A stretch of DNA of 64,000 nt from Microbacterium marinilacus (GCF_019753765.1 NZ_JAIJZW010000004.1:307261-371260); one strand, 5' to 3'. Positions 52,755-62,185 are shown, counted from the first letter of the stretch. The notes: generated by a model not told the origin, from the letters alone. A program made the numbers and translations.

Positions 52755-53198
52755 ATGACGTCCGACGCCCTTCCCGCTGCGCTGGCGGAGATCCGCTCCG
52801 ACTTCCTCGAGCTCGACGAGCCGGAGCGCCTTCAGCTGCTGCTCGAGTTCTCGCGCGAGCTGCCGGATGTCCCGGCCGCGTACGCGGATCATCCCGAGCT
52901 CACCGAACGGGTCGCGGAGTGCCAGTCCCCCGTCTTCATCGTGCTCGAGGTGACGGACGACGAGACCGTGACGATGCATGCTGTGGCGCCGGCCGAGGCG
53001 CCGACGACTCGAGGCTTCGCCAGCATCCTCGTCCAGGGCATCTCCGGGCTCACCGCGGCCGAGGTGCTGGCGATCCCGTCGGACTATCCACAGTCGCTCG
53101 GGCTGACCCGAGCCGTCTCGCCGCTGCGCATCGCGGGCATGACGGGCATGCTCATGCGCGCGAAGCGACAGGTGCAGGCCAGGCTCGACGCACGCTGA
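52755..53198 (+). CDS. sufE: SufE-family sulfur acceptor
   Basis: 147 aa. Sulfur-acceptor Cys in VAECQSPVF (residue ~56) and RGFASILVQGISGLT. SufE takes persulfide from a cysteine desulfurase; next to a rhodanese it may exchange sulfur with that enzyme. GGGAGG site before the ATG. Confidence 0.9.
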   Translation: MTSDALPAALAEIRSDFLELDEPERLQLLLEFSRELPDVPAAYADHPELTERVAECQSPVFIVLEVTDDETVTMHAVAPAEAPTTRGFASILVQGISGLTAAEVLAIPSDYPQSLGLTRAVSPLRIAGMTGMLMRAKRQVQARLDAR

Positions 53199-53207
53199 GG
53201 CTGCGGG

Positions 53208-54395
53208 TCAGCGGCTCGCGCCGAGGCCGTTCGCCGCGAGCCAGCCGCGGATGGCGGCGGTCCAGCGGCTCTCGTCGTAGTTCCACAGCTTCGTGTGCCT
53301 GGCGACGGTGAAGCCCTCGAGCGTCACGATGTCGGGTCGCGCGTCGGCGAGGGCCCGGGACGCGCTCGACGGCACGAAGCCGTCGTCGTCGCTGTGCAGC
53401 AGAAGGATGGGAGCAGTCAGCTCGTCGGCACGGGCGACCATGTCCAGCTCGTCGAATGGAATGCCCCGCCCGGCGCCCGCCGCGCGTGCGGTCCAGGGGG
53501 TGCCCAGCGTGCCCATCGCCGCCCGGGCGGCGATATCGGGCACGCCGAGCTCTCGCGCGTGGAAGTCGAGCACCACGCGCCAGTCGACCACCGGCGACTC
53601 GAGCACGATCCCCGCGATGGCCTCACGATGGGCCGAGTTCACCGCGGCCTGCAGCACGACCGCGCCGCCCATCGACCAGCCCATGAGCACGATCCGTCGA
53701 GCGCCGTTCTCCAGCGCCCAGCCGATGGCGTCGTCGGCGTCGCGCCACTCGGTGGCGCCGAGCCCGTACAGCCCCGTGCGGCTGCGCGGCGCCTCTCCGT
53801 CGTTGCGATAGGAGACGACGAGCGACGAGATGCCCGCGGCGTGCAGCACCGGCACTGCGCGCAGGGTCTCGGCGCGCGTCGTGCCCCGCCCGTGCACGAG
53901 GACCGCCCAGACGTCGCCCGTGCCGGCGGGGAAGAGCCACGCAGGCGCCGGGCCGACCGGGGTCTCGATCGCGTGGGTGCTGAACGGCAGATGGAGCTGT
54001 TCAGGCTCGTCGAAGTACCAGCCGCTGAACGAGGCGTGCGGCCCGACGCGCGTGCCGGCGTCGACGTGGCTCAGCAGCTTGCGTGTCACCCCGCGGTCGT
54101 CCTGGCCGAGGACGGCGCCGAGCTTCACATAGCCGGCGCCGTTGGTGAACACGCCGTAGCGTCCCGGGAGCTCCGTATCGGGGGTGCGGGACAGGGTGAT
54201 CGTCTGAGCGGCCCTGTCGATGCCGAGGATCTCGACGTCCGCGACCCTCGGCGCCGGGGTGACGACGCGGCGCGCGACACCGGCGATGCGGACGCCGAGC
54301 GCCGCCGCCACGCTCGCGAAGAGGACACCGACGCCGAGCACCGAGACGAGTGCCGATGGGGCGACGGGGGAAGCGGCGCGCCTGAGGTGCTTCAT
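53208..54395 (-). CDS. Alpha/beta hydrolase, membrane-anchored
   Basis: 395 aa. N-terminal transmembrane helix (about 12-35), a ~100-residue N-terminal part, then an alpha/beta hydrolase with VLVHGRGTTRAETLR, nucleophile elbow GWSMGGA, Asp in LLLHSDDDGFVP and His in VARHTKLWNYD. Family includes esterases, BAAT-like and unknown hydrolases; substrate unknown. Convergent with sufE, divergent from the DUF3000 gene. Confidence 0.85.
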   Translation of the reverse strand: MKHLRRAASPVAPSALVSVLGVGVLFASVAAALGVRIAGVARRVVTPAPRVADVEILGIDRAAQTITLSRTPDTELPGRYGVFTNGAGYVKLGAVLGQDDRGVTRKLLSHVDAGTRVGPHASFSGWYFDEPEQLHLPFSTHAIETPVGPAPAWLFPAGTGDVWAVLVHGRGTTRAETLRAVPVLHAAGISSLVVSYRNDGEAPRSRTGLYGLGATEWRDADDAIGWALENGARRIVLMGWSMGGAVVLQAAVNSAHREAIAGIVLESPVVDWRVVLDFHARELGVPDIAARAAMGTLGTPWTARAAGAGRGIPFDELDMVARADELTAPILLLHSDDDGFVPSSASRALADARPDIVTLEGFTVARHTKLWNYDESRWTAAIRGWLAANGLGASR

Positions 54396-54408
54396 GACGC
54401 CTCCACTC

Positions 54409-54414
54409 TAATCT
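54409..54414 (+). promoter_or_regulatory. -10 box for the leaderless DUF3000 gene
   Basis: TAATCT, then 6 nt and GTG 54421; the whole gap to the divergent hydrolase is 25 bp. Confidence 0.5.
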
Positions 54415-54420
54415 GACGGC

Positions 54421-55002
54421 GTGACACCTGATGGAGGCGCTCCCGCCGCGTTCGCCGCGGCGCAGGAGCAGCTGCGTGCCGCGACGTTCCGCAGCGACTT
54501 CGTCGTCCGCGAGATCCCCTCGCCGCAAGGCGTCGCACCGCACAGCGTCGCGCTGGCGGGCGATGTCCGCCCGACGAGCGAGGGCGAGTCCCCGTACGGG
54601 ACCGGACGGTTCATCCTGCTCCACGACCCGTCGGAACCCGACGCGTGGGGCGGGGCGTGGCGGATCGTCGCGTTCGCGCAGGCGCCGCTCGAGCCGGAGA
54701 TCGGCACCGACCCGCTGCTCGCCGACGTCACGTGGTCATGGCTCGTCGACGCCCTCGAGTCGCGCTCGGCGCCGTACCACTCCGCGTCGGGCACGGCCAC
54801 GAAGATCCTCTCCAAGGGCTTCGGCTCACTGGCGGACGAGGGCGACGGAGCGCAGATCGAGCTGCGGGCGTCCTGGACGCCGGACGGAGACTTCTCGGCC
54901 CACGTGGGTGCGTGGGCAGAGCTCGTGTGCATGCTGGCGGGACTGCCGCCGGGTTCAGAGGGCATCGCGGTCCTCGGAGAGCGGAGGAACGCGAATGGCT
55001 GA
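54421..55002 (+). CDS. DUF3000 family protein
   Basis: 193 aa, GTG start. Recognised by sequence and position: DUF3000 genes precede rnd in many actinobacteria. Motifs include RFILLHDPSEPDAWGGAWRIV and ADVTWSWLVDALES. Function unknown. Its end overlaps the rnd start by 8 bp, so the two are coupled. Confidence 0.85.
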   Translation: MTPDGGAPAAFAAAQEQLRAATFRSDFVVREIPSPQGVAPHSVALAGDVRPTSEGESPYGTGRFILLHDPSEPDAWGGAWRIVAFAQAPLEPEIGTDPLLADVTWSWLVDALESRSAPYHSASGTATKILSKGFGSLADEGDGAQIELRASWTPDGDFSAHVGAWAELVCMLAGLPPGSEGIAVLGERRNANG

Positions 55003-56197
55003 GGCCGCCCGATACGACGTGATCGACACCGCGGAGGAGCTGGCCGAGGCCTCCGCAGCCCTTGCGGAGGGCGCCGGTCCCGTCGCCGTCGACGTGGAGC
55101 GGGCCTCCGGCTTCCGCTACTCGCAGCGCGCGTACCTCGTGCAGGTGTATCGCCGCGACGCGGGAGTCTTCCTCTTCGACCCGCCGGCACTGCAGGACCT
55201 CTCCCCGCTCCGGGAGGCGATCGGCGACGCGGAGTGGATTCTGCACGCCGCCAGCCAGGACCTGCCGTCGCTGCGCGAGCTCGACCTGCTGCCGCCCCGC
55301 ATCTTCGACACGGAGCTCGCCGCGCGTCTGCTCGGCTGGGAGCGCGTGGGGCTCGCCGCAGTGGTCGAGGCGACCCTCGGCATCACGCTGAAGAAGGAGC
55401 ACTCCGCGGCCGACTGGTCGACGCGTCCCCTGCCCCAGGCGTGGCTCGAGTACGCCGCGCTCGACGTGGAGCACCTGGTGGACGTCAGGGATGCGCTCGA
55501 GGTCGCGTTGCGAGAGGCGGACAAGACGGAGTTCGCCGCACAGGAGTTCGAGGCCACGCGCCTGCGCGAGCCCAAGCCGCCGCGGGCCGAGCCGTGGCGT
55601 CGGCTCAGCGGGCTGCACACGGTGCGCGGACGCCGCAACCTGGCTGTGGCGCGCCAGCTGTGGCTCGCCCGCGAGGAGTACGCGCAGCAGCAGGACGTCT
55701 CCCCCGGGCGACTCGTGCCGGATCGCGCGCTCGTCGCGGCCGTCGCCGCGGCGCCCGCATCCAAAAGCGAGCTGGCCGCGCTGAAGGCGTTCAACGGCCG
55801 GGCGAGCCGCACGCAGCTCGACCGGTGGTGGAACGCCATCGTCGCGGGCCGCGAGTCCGCCGAGCTCCCCGTCGAGCGGGTGCCCGGTGACACCCTGCCG
55901 CCTCCCCGCGCCTGGGCCGATCGCAATCCGGAGGCGGACGCCCGGCTGAAGCAGGCGCGACCGGCGGTGGAGGAACGCGCCGCCGATCTCGCGATGCCCA
56001 CCGAGAACCTGCTCACCCCCGACACGCTGCGTCGCGTGGCGTGGGAGCCTCCGGCCGAAGCGGACGCGCCAGCCGTGGCCGAGGCGCTGCGGCGGCTGGG
56101 CGCGCGCGAGTGGCAGATCTCGCAGACGGCGGAGCTGATCGCCGAGGCGTTTGTGCGGGCCGTTCAATCCGGCGATGACGCCGCCGAGTCGGCTTAG
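54995..56197 (+). CDS. rnd: Ribonuclease D
   Basis: 400 aa from ATG 54995, with GGAGG 6 nt upstream. DEDDy exonuclease: AVDVERASGF (D and E), HAASQDLPSLREL (D) and YAALDVEHLVDV (Y...D). One HRDC domain about 205-285 (RRNLAVARQLWLAREEYAQ, PDRALVAAV). 3'-5' exonuclease active on tRNA and small stable RNA 3' ends. Confidence 0.93.
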   Translation: MAEAARYDVIDTAEELAEASAALAEGAGPVAVDVERASGFRYSQRAYLVQVYRRDAGVFLFDPPALQDLSPLREAIGDAEWILHAASQDLPSLRELDLLPPRIFDTELAARLLGWERVGLAAVVEATLGITLKKEHSAADWSTRPLPQAWLEYAALDVEHLVDVRDALEVALREADKTEFAAQEFEATRLREPKPPRAEPWRRLSGLHTVRGRRNLAVARQLWLAREEYAQQQDVSPGRLVPDRALVAAVAAAPASKSELAALKAFNGRASRTQLDRWWNAIVAGRESAELPVERVPGDTLPPPRAWADRNPEADARLKQARPAVEERAADLAMPTENLLTPDTLRRVAWEPPAEADAPAVAEALRRLGAREWQISQTAELIAEAFVRAVQSGDDAAESA

Positions 56198-56238
56198 CGG
56201 TTACGGCCAACCCGTTCGAGGCGCACGGGGCGCGTACC

Positions 56239-56244
56239 TAGGCT
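56239..56244 (+). promoter_or_regulatory. Candidate -10 box for the thiolase-FadB pair
   Basis: TAGGCT about 59 nt before the thiolase GTG; a TTCGAG lies 18 bp upstream as a possible -35. Confidence 0.35.
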
Positions 56245-56302
56245 GAAGGTCAACCGACACGGGGCGGCCTGCGATGGCGGCCCGACCAACCCGGGAGGCA
56301 GA

Positions 56303-57508
56303 GTGGCCGAGCTGGCTGATGTCTATTTCATCGATGGAGTGCGCACGCCGTTCGGGCGCGCCGGTGAGAAGGGCATGTACTGGAACACGCGGGCGGACGA
56401 CCTCATCGTCAAGGCGATGAAGGGGCTGCTCGAACGGAACGAGGAGATCCCGAAGGATCGCATCGACGACGTCGCGGTCGCCGCGACGTCGCAGACGGGC
56501 GATCAGGGTCTGACCCTCGGCCGCACCGCTGCCATCCTCTCCGGCCTGCCGATGACCGTGCCGGGCCTCGCGATCGAGCGGATGTGCGCCGGCGCGATGA
56601 CCAGCGTGACCACCATGGCCGCGTCCATCGGCGTGGGCATGTACGACCTCGCCATCGCGGGCGGCGTCGAGCACATGGGCCGCCACCCCATCGGGGCGAA
56701 CGCCGACCCCAACCCGCGCTTCGTCGCGGAGCGCCTCGTCGACCCGGGCGCGCTGAACATGGGCGTGACCGCCGAGCGCATCCACGACCGCTTCCCTGAG
56801 CTGACCAAGGAGCGCGCCGACCGCTTCGGCATGCTCAGCCAGCACAAGGTGCAGGCCGCCTACGAAGCCGGCAAGATCCAGCCCGACCTGGTCCCCGTGG
56901 CCGTGACGGGCCCGGACGGCCAGTGGGGCCTCGCGACCGAGGACGAGGGCCGCCGGCCCGAGACCACGATGGAGGGCCTCGCCTCGCTCAAGACCCCGTT
57001 CCGACCCCACGGCCGGGTGACCGCGGGCACGTCCTCGCCGCTCACCGACGGCGCCACCGTGAGCCTGCTCGCGAGCGGCGCTGCCGTGAAGGAGCTCGGC
57101 CTCACGCCGAAGATGAAGCTCGTCTCCTTCGCCTTCGCGGGCGTCGAGCCCGAGATCATGGGCATCGGACCGATCCCCGCCACGGAGAAGGCGCTGGCCA
57201 AGGCCGGGCTCGACATCTCCGACATCGGCCTGTTCGAGCTGAACGAGGCGTTCGCGATCCAGGTCCTCTCGCTGCTCGACCACTTCGGCATCGCCGACGA
57301 CGACCCGCGGGTGAACAAGTGGGGCGGCGCGATCGCGGTCGGACACCCCCTCGCCGCGTCCGGCGTGCGTCTCATGATCCAGCTCGCCGCGCAGTTCGCC
57401 GAGCACCCCGAGGTGCGCTACGGCCTGACAGCGATGTGCGTCGGCCTCGGACAGGGCGGCAGCGTCATCTGGGAGAACCCGCACTACACCGGCAAGAAGA
57501 AGAAGTGA
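56303..57508 (+). CDS. fadA: Thiolase / acetyl-CoA acyltransferase (FadA-like)
   Basis: 401 aa, GTG start with GGGAGG upstream. Acylated Cys in IERMCAGAMTSV, NEAFA motif, and catalytic His/Cys in GGAIAVGHPLAASG and MCVGLGQGG. Cleaves 3-ketoacyl-CoA in beta-oxidation. It overlaps the next gene in a GTGA arrangement, forming a FadA-FadB pair (order fadA then fadB as in many actinobacteria). Confidence 0.92.
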   Translation: MAELADVYFIDGVRTPFGRAGEKGMYWNTRADDLIVKAMKGLLERNEEIPKDRIDDVAVAATSQTGDQGLTLGRTAAILSGLPMTVPGLAIERMCAGAMTSVTTMAASIGVGMYDLAIAGGVEHMGRHPIGANADPNPRFVAERLVDPGALNMGVTAERIHDRFPELTKERADRFGMLSQHKVQAAYEAGKIQPDLVPVAVTGPDGQWGLATEDEGRRPETTMEGLASLKTPFRPHGRVTAGTSSPLTDGATVSLLASGAAVKELGLTPKMKLVSFAFAGVEPEIMGIGPIPATEKALAKAGLDISDIGLFELNEAFAIQVLSLLDHFGIADDDPRVNKWGGAIAVGHPLAASGVRLMIQLAAQFAEHPEVRYGLTAMCVGLGQGGSVIWENPHYTGKKKK

Positions 57509-59658
57509 GCCAGGCTGTGACCGACTACACCACCATCGACTTCTCCCCGCTCCTCGCCTCGTCGACAGACGAGATCGTGACGCACTCGCTCGTGTCGGAT
57601 GTGCGGCTCGCCAGCGGCCGCACGCTCGCGCTCGTCACCCTCCACAACGGCAAGGACCACACCCGTCCGAACACGCTCGGCCCGGCCACGCTGACCGAGC
57701 TCGGTGAGACGCTCGACGGGCTCCAGCGCCGCGCCGCGGCGGGCGAGATCGACGCCGTCGCCATCACCGGGAAGCAGTACATCTTCGCGGCGGGCGCCGA
57801 TCTGTCGGGCGTCGGGGCGCTCCCCTCGACCGACGTCGCGCGCCTCATCGCTCAGCTCGGGCACCACGTGCTCGGCAAGCTGTCCACGCTCGGGGTGCCC
57901 TCGTTCTCCTTCGTGAACGGGCTCGCGCTCGGCGGCGCGGTCGAGATCGCCCTGCACTCGACTTACCGCACCGTCGACTCGTCTGCGGCGGCGATAGCGC
58001 TTCCCGAGGTATTCCTCGGGCTCGTCCCCGGCTGGGGCGGCGCGACCCTGCTGCCGAACCTCATCGGCATCGAGAACGCGCTCGAGGTCATCATCTCCAA
58101 CCCGCTGAAGCAGAACAGGACGCTGAAGCCGCAGCAGGCGTTCGATCTCGGCATCTTCGACGCGATCTTCAGCCCGACCAGCTTCCTCGAGGACTCGCTG
58201 CGCTGGGCGGACGGCGTCCTCGAGGGAACCGTCAAGGTCTCCCGCAAGAACGTCCCCGGCAAGATCGAGCGGCTCACCAAGTGGCCGGTCGCCATCAAGG
58301 TCGCCCGCAACATGCTGGAGAGCCGTATCGGGACGATCCCGAAGTCGCCCTACCTGGCACTGGAGCTGCTCGACAAGGCCAAGAGCGGATCGGCCGAGGA
58401 GGGGTTCGCCCGGGAGGACGAGGCGCTCGCCGAGCTCATCTCCGGCGACCAGTTCATCGCGTCGATGTACGCGTTCGACCTGGTCCAGAAGCGCGCCAAG
58501 CGCCCCGTCGGTGCGCCGGACAAGGAGCTGGCGAAGAAGGTCACGAAGGTCGGCGTCATCGGCGCGGGGCTCATGGCCAGTCAGTTCGCGCTGCTGTTCG
58601 TCCGGCGTCTCCAGGTTCCGGTCCTGATCACCGACATCGACCAGGCGCGCGTCGACAAGGGGATCGCGTACATCCGCGACGAGATCGCGAAGCTGCAGGA
58701 CAAGGGCCGCATCGACCCCGACACCGCCAATCGGCTGCGGGCGCTCGTGCGCGGCACCGTGGACAAGAGCGAGTATGCCGACTGCGACTTCGTGATCGAG
58801 GCGGTGTTCGAGGAGACCGGCGTGAAGCAGCAGGTGTTCTCCGAGATCGAGGGCATCGTCGCACCGGACGCCGTGCTCGCCACCAACACGTCTTCGCTGT
58901 CGGTGGAGGAGATCGGCTCGGTGCTGAAGCACCCCGATCGGCTGGTCGGCTTCCACTTCTTCAACCCGGTCGCCGTGATGCCGCTCATCGAGATCGTGAA
59001 GACGCCGCATTCGAGCGACGAGGCGCTGTCGACGGCGTTCGTCGTGGCGAAGAACCTGCGCAAGAACGCTATCCTCACCGCCGACGCCCCCGGCTTCGTC
59101 GTGAACCGTCTGCTCGCGAAGGTCATGGGCGAGGCGGCTCGCGCCGTCGACGAGGGCACCCCTCTGCTGACGGTCGAGAGCGCATTCGCACCCCTCGGGC
59201 TGCCGATGACGCCGTTCCAGCTGATCGACCTGGTCGGCTGGAAGGTCGCCGCGCATGTGCAGGACACGATGGTGCGCCACTTCCCGGAGCGCTTCTTCGC
59301 GTCGGAGAACCTGCATCGCCTCGCGGAGCTGCCGGAGGTCGTAGAGAAGGATAAGAACGGCCGGGTGACCGGTTGGACGAAGCAGGCGCAGAAGGCGTTG
59401 GAGACGGGCAAGAAGACCGCATCCGAGGCCGAGATCCTGCGACGGGTGGAGGACGGTCTCGCGAGCGAGATCAGGCTGATGCTCGACGAGGGCGTCGTGC
59501 CCGAGGTCGAGGACATCGATCTCGGGCTCATCCTCGGAGCGGGTTGGCCGTTCATCGACGGCGGGGCGTCGCCCTACCTCGACCGCTCCGGCGCCTCCGA
59601 GCGGGCGACGGGCTCGACGTTCCACACTCCCCCGCTGCGGGGCGTCGCCCACCGCTGA
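57505..59658 (+). CDS. fadB: 3-hydroxyacyl-CoA dehydrogenase/enoyl-CoA hydratase (FadB-like)
   Basis: 717 aa from GTG 57505. N-terminal crotonase domain (oxyanion loops GKQYIFAAGADLSG, NGLALGGAVEIAL and PEVFLGLVPGWGG), an alpha-helical linker, then the NAD-binding HAD domain (VGVIGAGLMASQFALLF; the usual GxGxMG is GAGLMA here), TNTSSLSVEEI, FHFFNPVAVMPLIEIV and APGFVVNRLLAKV. It forms the two central steps of fatty-acid beta-oxidation with the adjacent thiolase. Confidence 0.92.
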   Translation: MSQAVTDYTTIDFSPLLASSTDEIVTHSLVSDVRLASGRTLALVTLHNGKDHTRPNTLGPATLTELGETLDGLQRRAAAGEIDAVAITGKQYIFAAGADLSGVGALPSTDVARLIAQLGHHVLGKLSTLGVPSFSFVNGLALGGAVEIALHSTYRTVDSSAAAIALPEVFLGLVPGWGGATLLPNLIGIENALEVIISNPLKQNRTLKPQQAFDLGIFDAIFSPTSFLEDSLRWADGVLEGTVKVSRKNVPGKIERLTKWPVAIKVARNMLESRIGTIPKSPYLALELLDKAKSGSAEEGFAREDEALAELISGDQFIASMYAFDLVQKRAKRPVGAPDKELAKKVTKVGVIGAGLMASQFALLFVRRLQVPVLITDIDQARVDKGIAYIRDEIAKLQDKGRIDPDTANRLRALVRGTVDKSEYADCDFVIEAVFEETGVKQQVFSEIEGIVAPDAVLATNTSSLSVEEIGSVLKHPDRLVGFHFFNPVAVMPLIEIVKTPHSSDEALSTAFVVAKNLRKNAILTADAPGFVVNRLLAKVMGEAARAVDEGTPLLTVESAFAPLGLPMTPFQLIDLVGWKVAAHVQDTMVRHFPERFFASENLHRLAELPEVVEKDKNGRVTGWTKQAQKALETGKKTASEAEILRRVEDGLASEIRLMLDEGVVPEVEDIDLGLILGAGWPFIDGGASPYLDRSGASERATGSTFHTPPLRGVAHR

Positions 59659-59696
59659 GCACCCCCGGCGACGCGCGCGTCGCCGCCCAGAACGAG

Positions 59697-59727
59697 AACC
59701 CCGAGCCTCCTCACGGAGCTCGGGGTT
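59697..59727 (+). terminator. Terminator hairpin after fadB
   Basis: 10-bp arms AACCCCGAGC/GCTCGGGGTT with an 11-nt loop, then TCTCGTCG, starting 38 bp beyond the fadB stop. It also serves the convergent dxs gene. Confidence 0.7.
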
Positions 59728-59779
59728 TCTCGTCGGTGGGGGCGCTGTCGGCGCCTCGGATGCCGCTCGGGCGGGTACG

Positions 59780-61738
59780 TCAGCGCCCTGGCGCGTGCAG
59801 TCGCCCGACAGGGCCGGTGACGGCGGGCAGCCCGCGGCTGTCCTCCGGGCGTGCCACCGGCACGCGCGTGCCCAGCACCTGCGCGACCACGTCCTGGGCG
59901 ATCTTCGCGGGTGTGAGACCGGCGTCCTCCAGGATCTGCTCGCGTGACGCGTGGTCGAGGAACTCGTCGGGGAGGCCGAGCTCGTCGACCGCCGTGTCGA
60001 CGCCCGCCTCGCGCAGCACCTGCCGCACGCGCGTTCCGATGCCCCCGACGCGGATGCCGTCTTCGAGGGTGATCACGAGACGATGCCGGGCCGACAGCTC
60101 GACGATCGACGCCGGAACGGGCACGACCCAGCGCGGGTCGACCACGGTCGCGCCGATGCCCTGTGCGCGCAGGCGCGCCGCCACCTCGAGCGCGAGGCTC
60201 GCGAAGGGCCCGATGCCCACGATCAGGACGTCCTCCACGTCGCCGCGCGCGAGCACGTCCACGCCGTCCTCCAGGCGCTCCACCGCGGGGATGTCCTCGG
60301 CGACCGATCCCTTCGGGAAGCGCACGACGGTCGGGGCGTCGTCCACCGCCACGGCCTCCCGCAGCTCTTCGCGCAGCCGCGCCTCGTCGCGCGGCGCCGC
60401 CAGCCGGATGCGCGGCACGATGTGCAGCAGCGCCAGGTCCCACATGCCGTGGTGGCTCGGTCCGTCCGGGCCCGTGACGCCCGAGCGGTCGAGGACGAAC
60501 GTCACGCCCGCCCGGTGCAGCGCGACGTCCATCAGCACCTGATCGAACGCGCGGTTCACGAACGTCGAGTAGAGCGCCACGACGGGATGCAGGCCGCCAT
60601 AGGCCAGGCCCGCCGCCGACGCCACGGCGTGCTGCTCGGCGATCCCCACGTCGTACACGCGCTCGGGGAACCGCTCTGCGAAGGGCGCGAGCCCCGTCGG
60701 GCGCAGCATCGCCGCCGTCATCGCGATGACGTCCGGCTGCTGCTCGCCGATCCGCACCAGCTCGTCGGCGAAGACGTCGGTCCACCCTGGCGAAGACGCG
60801 CCGAGCGCACCGCCCGTCGCCGGGTCGATCCGGCCCACGGCGTGGAACTGATCGGCCTCGTCGTCGAGCGCCGGCTGATAGCCGCGGCCCTTCTCCGTGA
60901 TGGTGTGGACCAGCACCGGAGCGCCGTAGGACTTCGCGAGCTCGAGGGTCTCGACCAGCGCGGACAGGTCGTGCCCGTCGATCGGCCCGAGGTACTTGAT
61001 GTCGAGGTTCGAGTACAGCGACGAGTTGTTCGTGAGCCGCGAGAGGAAGCCGTGCGTGCCGCCGCGCACACCGCGATACAGCGCCCGACCGACGGCCCCG
61101 AAGCGTCCCGCCATCCGCGATGACCGCTGGGAGAGGTCTCGGTACGCCTCGGCGGTGCGCACCCGGTTGAGGTGACGCGCCATTCCGCCGATCGTCGGCG
61201 CGTAGGAGCGTCCGTTGTCGTTGACGACGATGACGAGGTTGCGATCGTTGTCGTCGGTGATGTTGTTGAGCGCCTCCCATGTCATGCCGCCCGTGAGGGC
61301 GCCATCTCCGACGACCGCCACCACATGCCGGTCTCCGCGCCCGGTGCGGCCGAAGGCCCGGGAGACGCCGTCGGCCCAGCTCAGCGAGCTGGAGGCGTGC
61401 GACGACTCCACGACGTCGTGCTCGCTCTCCGAGCGCTGCGGGTACCCCGCGAGACCGCCCCGGGCCCGCAGCGCGGAGAAGTCCTGCCGCCCGGTGAGCA
61501 GCTTGTGGACGTACGACTGGTGCCCGGTGTCGAAGATGATCGGGTCGCGCGGAGAGTCGAACACGCGATGGAGGGCGATCGTCAGCTCGACGACCCCGAG
61601 GTTCGGTCCGAGATGGCCACCGGTGCGTGCGACGTTCTCCACCAGGAAGGAGCGTATCTCCGTCGCCAGCTGCTCGAGCTGCTCTGGGGTGAGGGCGTCG
61701 AGGTCGCGCGGACCGCTGATGCCGTCGAGAAGACTCAT
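59780..61738 (-). CDS. dxs: 1-deoxy-D-xylulose-5-phosphate synthase
   Basis: 652 aa. ThDP-dependent: HQSYVHKLLTGR, VVGDGALTGGMTWEALNNI (GDG...NN), EKGRGYQPA, and a transketolase middle domain with DVGIAEQHAVASAAG and SGVTGPDGPSHHG. First step of the MEP isoprenoid pathway. TAGGCT sits 6 nt before the ATG, so the mRNA is probably leaderless. Normally it lies just downstream of acnA in this family. Confidence 0.96.
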   Translation of the reverse strand: MSLLDGISGPRDLDALTPEQLEQLATEIRSFLVENVARTGGHLGPNLGVVELTIALHRVFDSPRDPIIFDTGHQSYVHKLLTGRQDFSALRARGGLAGYPQRSESEHDVVESSHASSSLSWADGVSRAFGRTGRGDRHVVAVVGDGALTGGMTWEALNNITDDNDRNLVIVVNDNGRSYAPTIGGMARHLNRVRTAEAYRDLSQRSSRMAGRFGAVGRALYRGVRGGTHGFLSRLTNNSSLYSNLDIKYLGPIDGHDLSALVETLELAKSYGAPVLVHTITEKGRGYQPALDDEADQFHAVGRIDPATGGALGASSPGWTDVFADELVRIGEQQPDVIAMTAAMLRPTGLAPFAERFPERVYDVGIAEQHAVASAAGLAYGGLHPVVALYSTFVNRAFDQVLMDVALHRAGVTFVLDRSGVTGPDGPSHHGMWDLALLHIVPRIRLAAPRDEARLREELREAVAVDDAPTVVRFPKGSVAEDIPAVERLEDGVDVLARGDVEDVLIVGIGPFASLALEVAARLRAQGIGATVVDPRWVVPVPASIVELSARHRLVITLEDGIRVGGIGTRVRQVLREAGVDTAVDELGLPDEFLDHASREQILEDAGLTPAKIAQDVVAQVLGTRVPVARPEDSRGLPAVTGPVGRLHAPGR

Positions 61739-61744
61739 GCACAG

Positions 61745-61750
61745 AGCCTA
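61745..61750 (-). promoter_or_regulatory. -10 box for leaderless dxs
   Basis: TAGGCT (minus strand), then 6 nt and the dxs ATG. Confidence 0.5.
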
Positions 61751-61826
61751 CGCCGGTGCCCTGGGATCGGCGTGAACGCCGGCCTGGCCGGGCGGGTCAT
61801 GGCTGCGGCGGGGTCCGGCCACGGAC

Positions 61827-61870
61827 GTGAGAGCGCCCCGCCCGGCCGGAGCCGGATGGGGCGCTCTCAC
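61827..61870 (-). terminator. Strong hairpin, likely the aconitase terminator
   Basis: Perfect 13-bp arms GTGAGAGCGCCCC/GGGGCGCTCTCAC, starting 9 bp after the stop of the aconitase tail (minus strand). No full gene now precedes it, which supports the view that its gene has been displaced. Confidence 0.7.
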
Positions 61871-61879
61871 ATCGGTGCG

Positions 61880-61906
61880 TCAGACGAGGCTGCGCAGCAC
61901 GTACTG
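61880..61906 (-). pseudogene. acnA: 3' tail of an aconitate hydratase gene
   Basis: The minus strand reads QYVLRSLV-stop at 61906-61880, which matches the C-terminal end of actinobacterial aconitases (GGILQYVLR...; E. coli AcnA ends in a related GILHYVIRN). The codons before it no longer match (they give GGTR), and no aconitase sequence follows upstream. So only about eight codons remain between a terminator hairpin and foreign-looking DNA. This may be the far end of an insertion into the 3' end of acnA. Short match, so tentative. Confidence 0.5.
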
Positions 61907-62014
61907 TCGTGTCCCGCCTTGAACGGTTGTTTAAGCACTCTATCGCTTCGCTGGATGCCGGCTCCGCCCGAAACTGCAGGTCAGAGGCTGAATAGTACGC
62001 ATCGCGCACTACTG
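61907..62014. other. Intergenic DNA between the aconitase tail and the inverted repeat
   Basis: About 110 bp of lower-GC sequence with no gene, RNA gene or promoter that can be supported. Together with the hairpins on either side it makes up most of the 447-bp stretch (61739-62185) without an intact gene. Confidence 0.5.
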
Positions 62015-62079
62015 CTAACGCAGCACCGTGACCCCTCAGGAGCGAGTCGCAGGAGCCGTGGGTCGAGGTGCTGCGTTAG
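62015..62079. repeat. Long-stem inverted repeat
   Basis: Perfect 13-bp arms CTAACGCAGCACC/GGTGCTGCGTTAG (62015-62027 and 62067-62079). Inside them, after a 2-nt symmetrical mismatch on the left, GACCC/GGGTC can extend the stem. The remaining loop is about 26 nt. It could be a structured RNA, a terminator-like end of the exonuclease gene (107 bp past its stop), or the folded end of a mobile element. Confidence 0.6.
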
Positions 62080-62185
62080 AGGCTCATAAACCTGCTCGCT
62101 GGTTCGCAAGCAGCCGTCGCCGCCAGTGGGTGTCTTGGATCGGGTTCCTCTCGCAGGTCCACCAATTGCGACCGTCCACGCAGGT

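Noticed and set aside
53087..53095. A TATCCACAG sequence in sufE as a DnaA box
   Set aside because: Inside a coding region, lacks the first T of the consensus, and no cluster of boxes is present.
57484..59652. A 722-codon open frame opposite the fadB-like gene
   Set aside because: Antisense shadow; fadB has all expected motifs.
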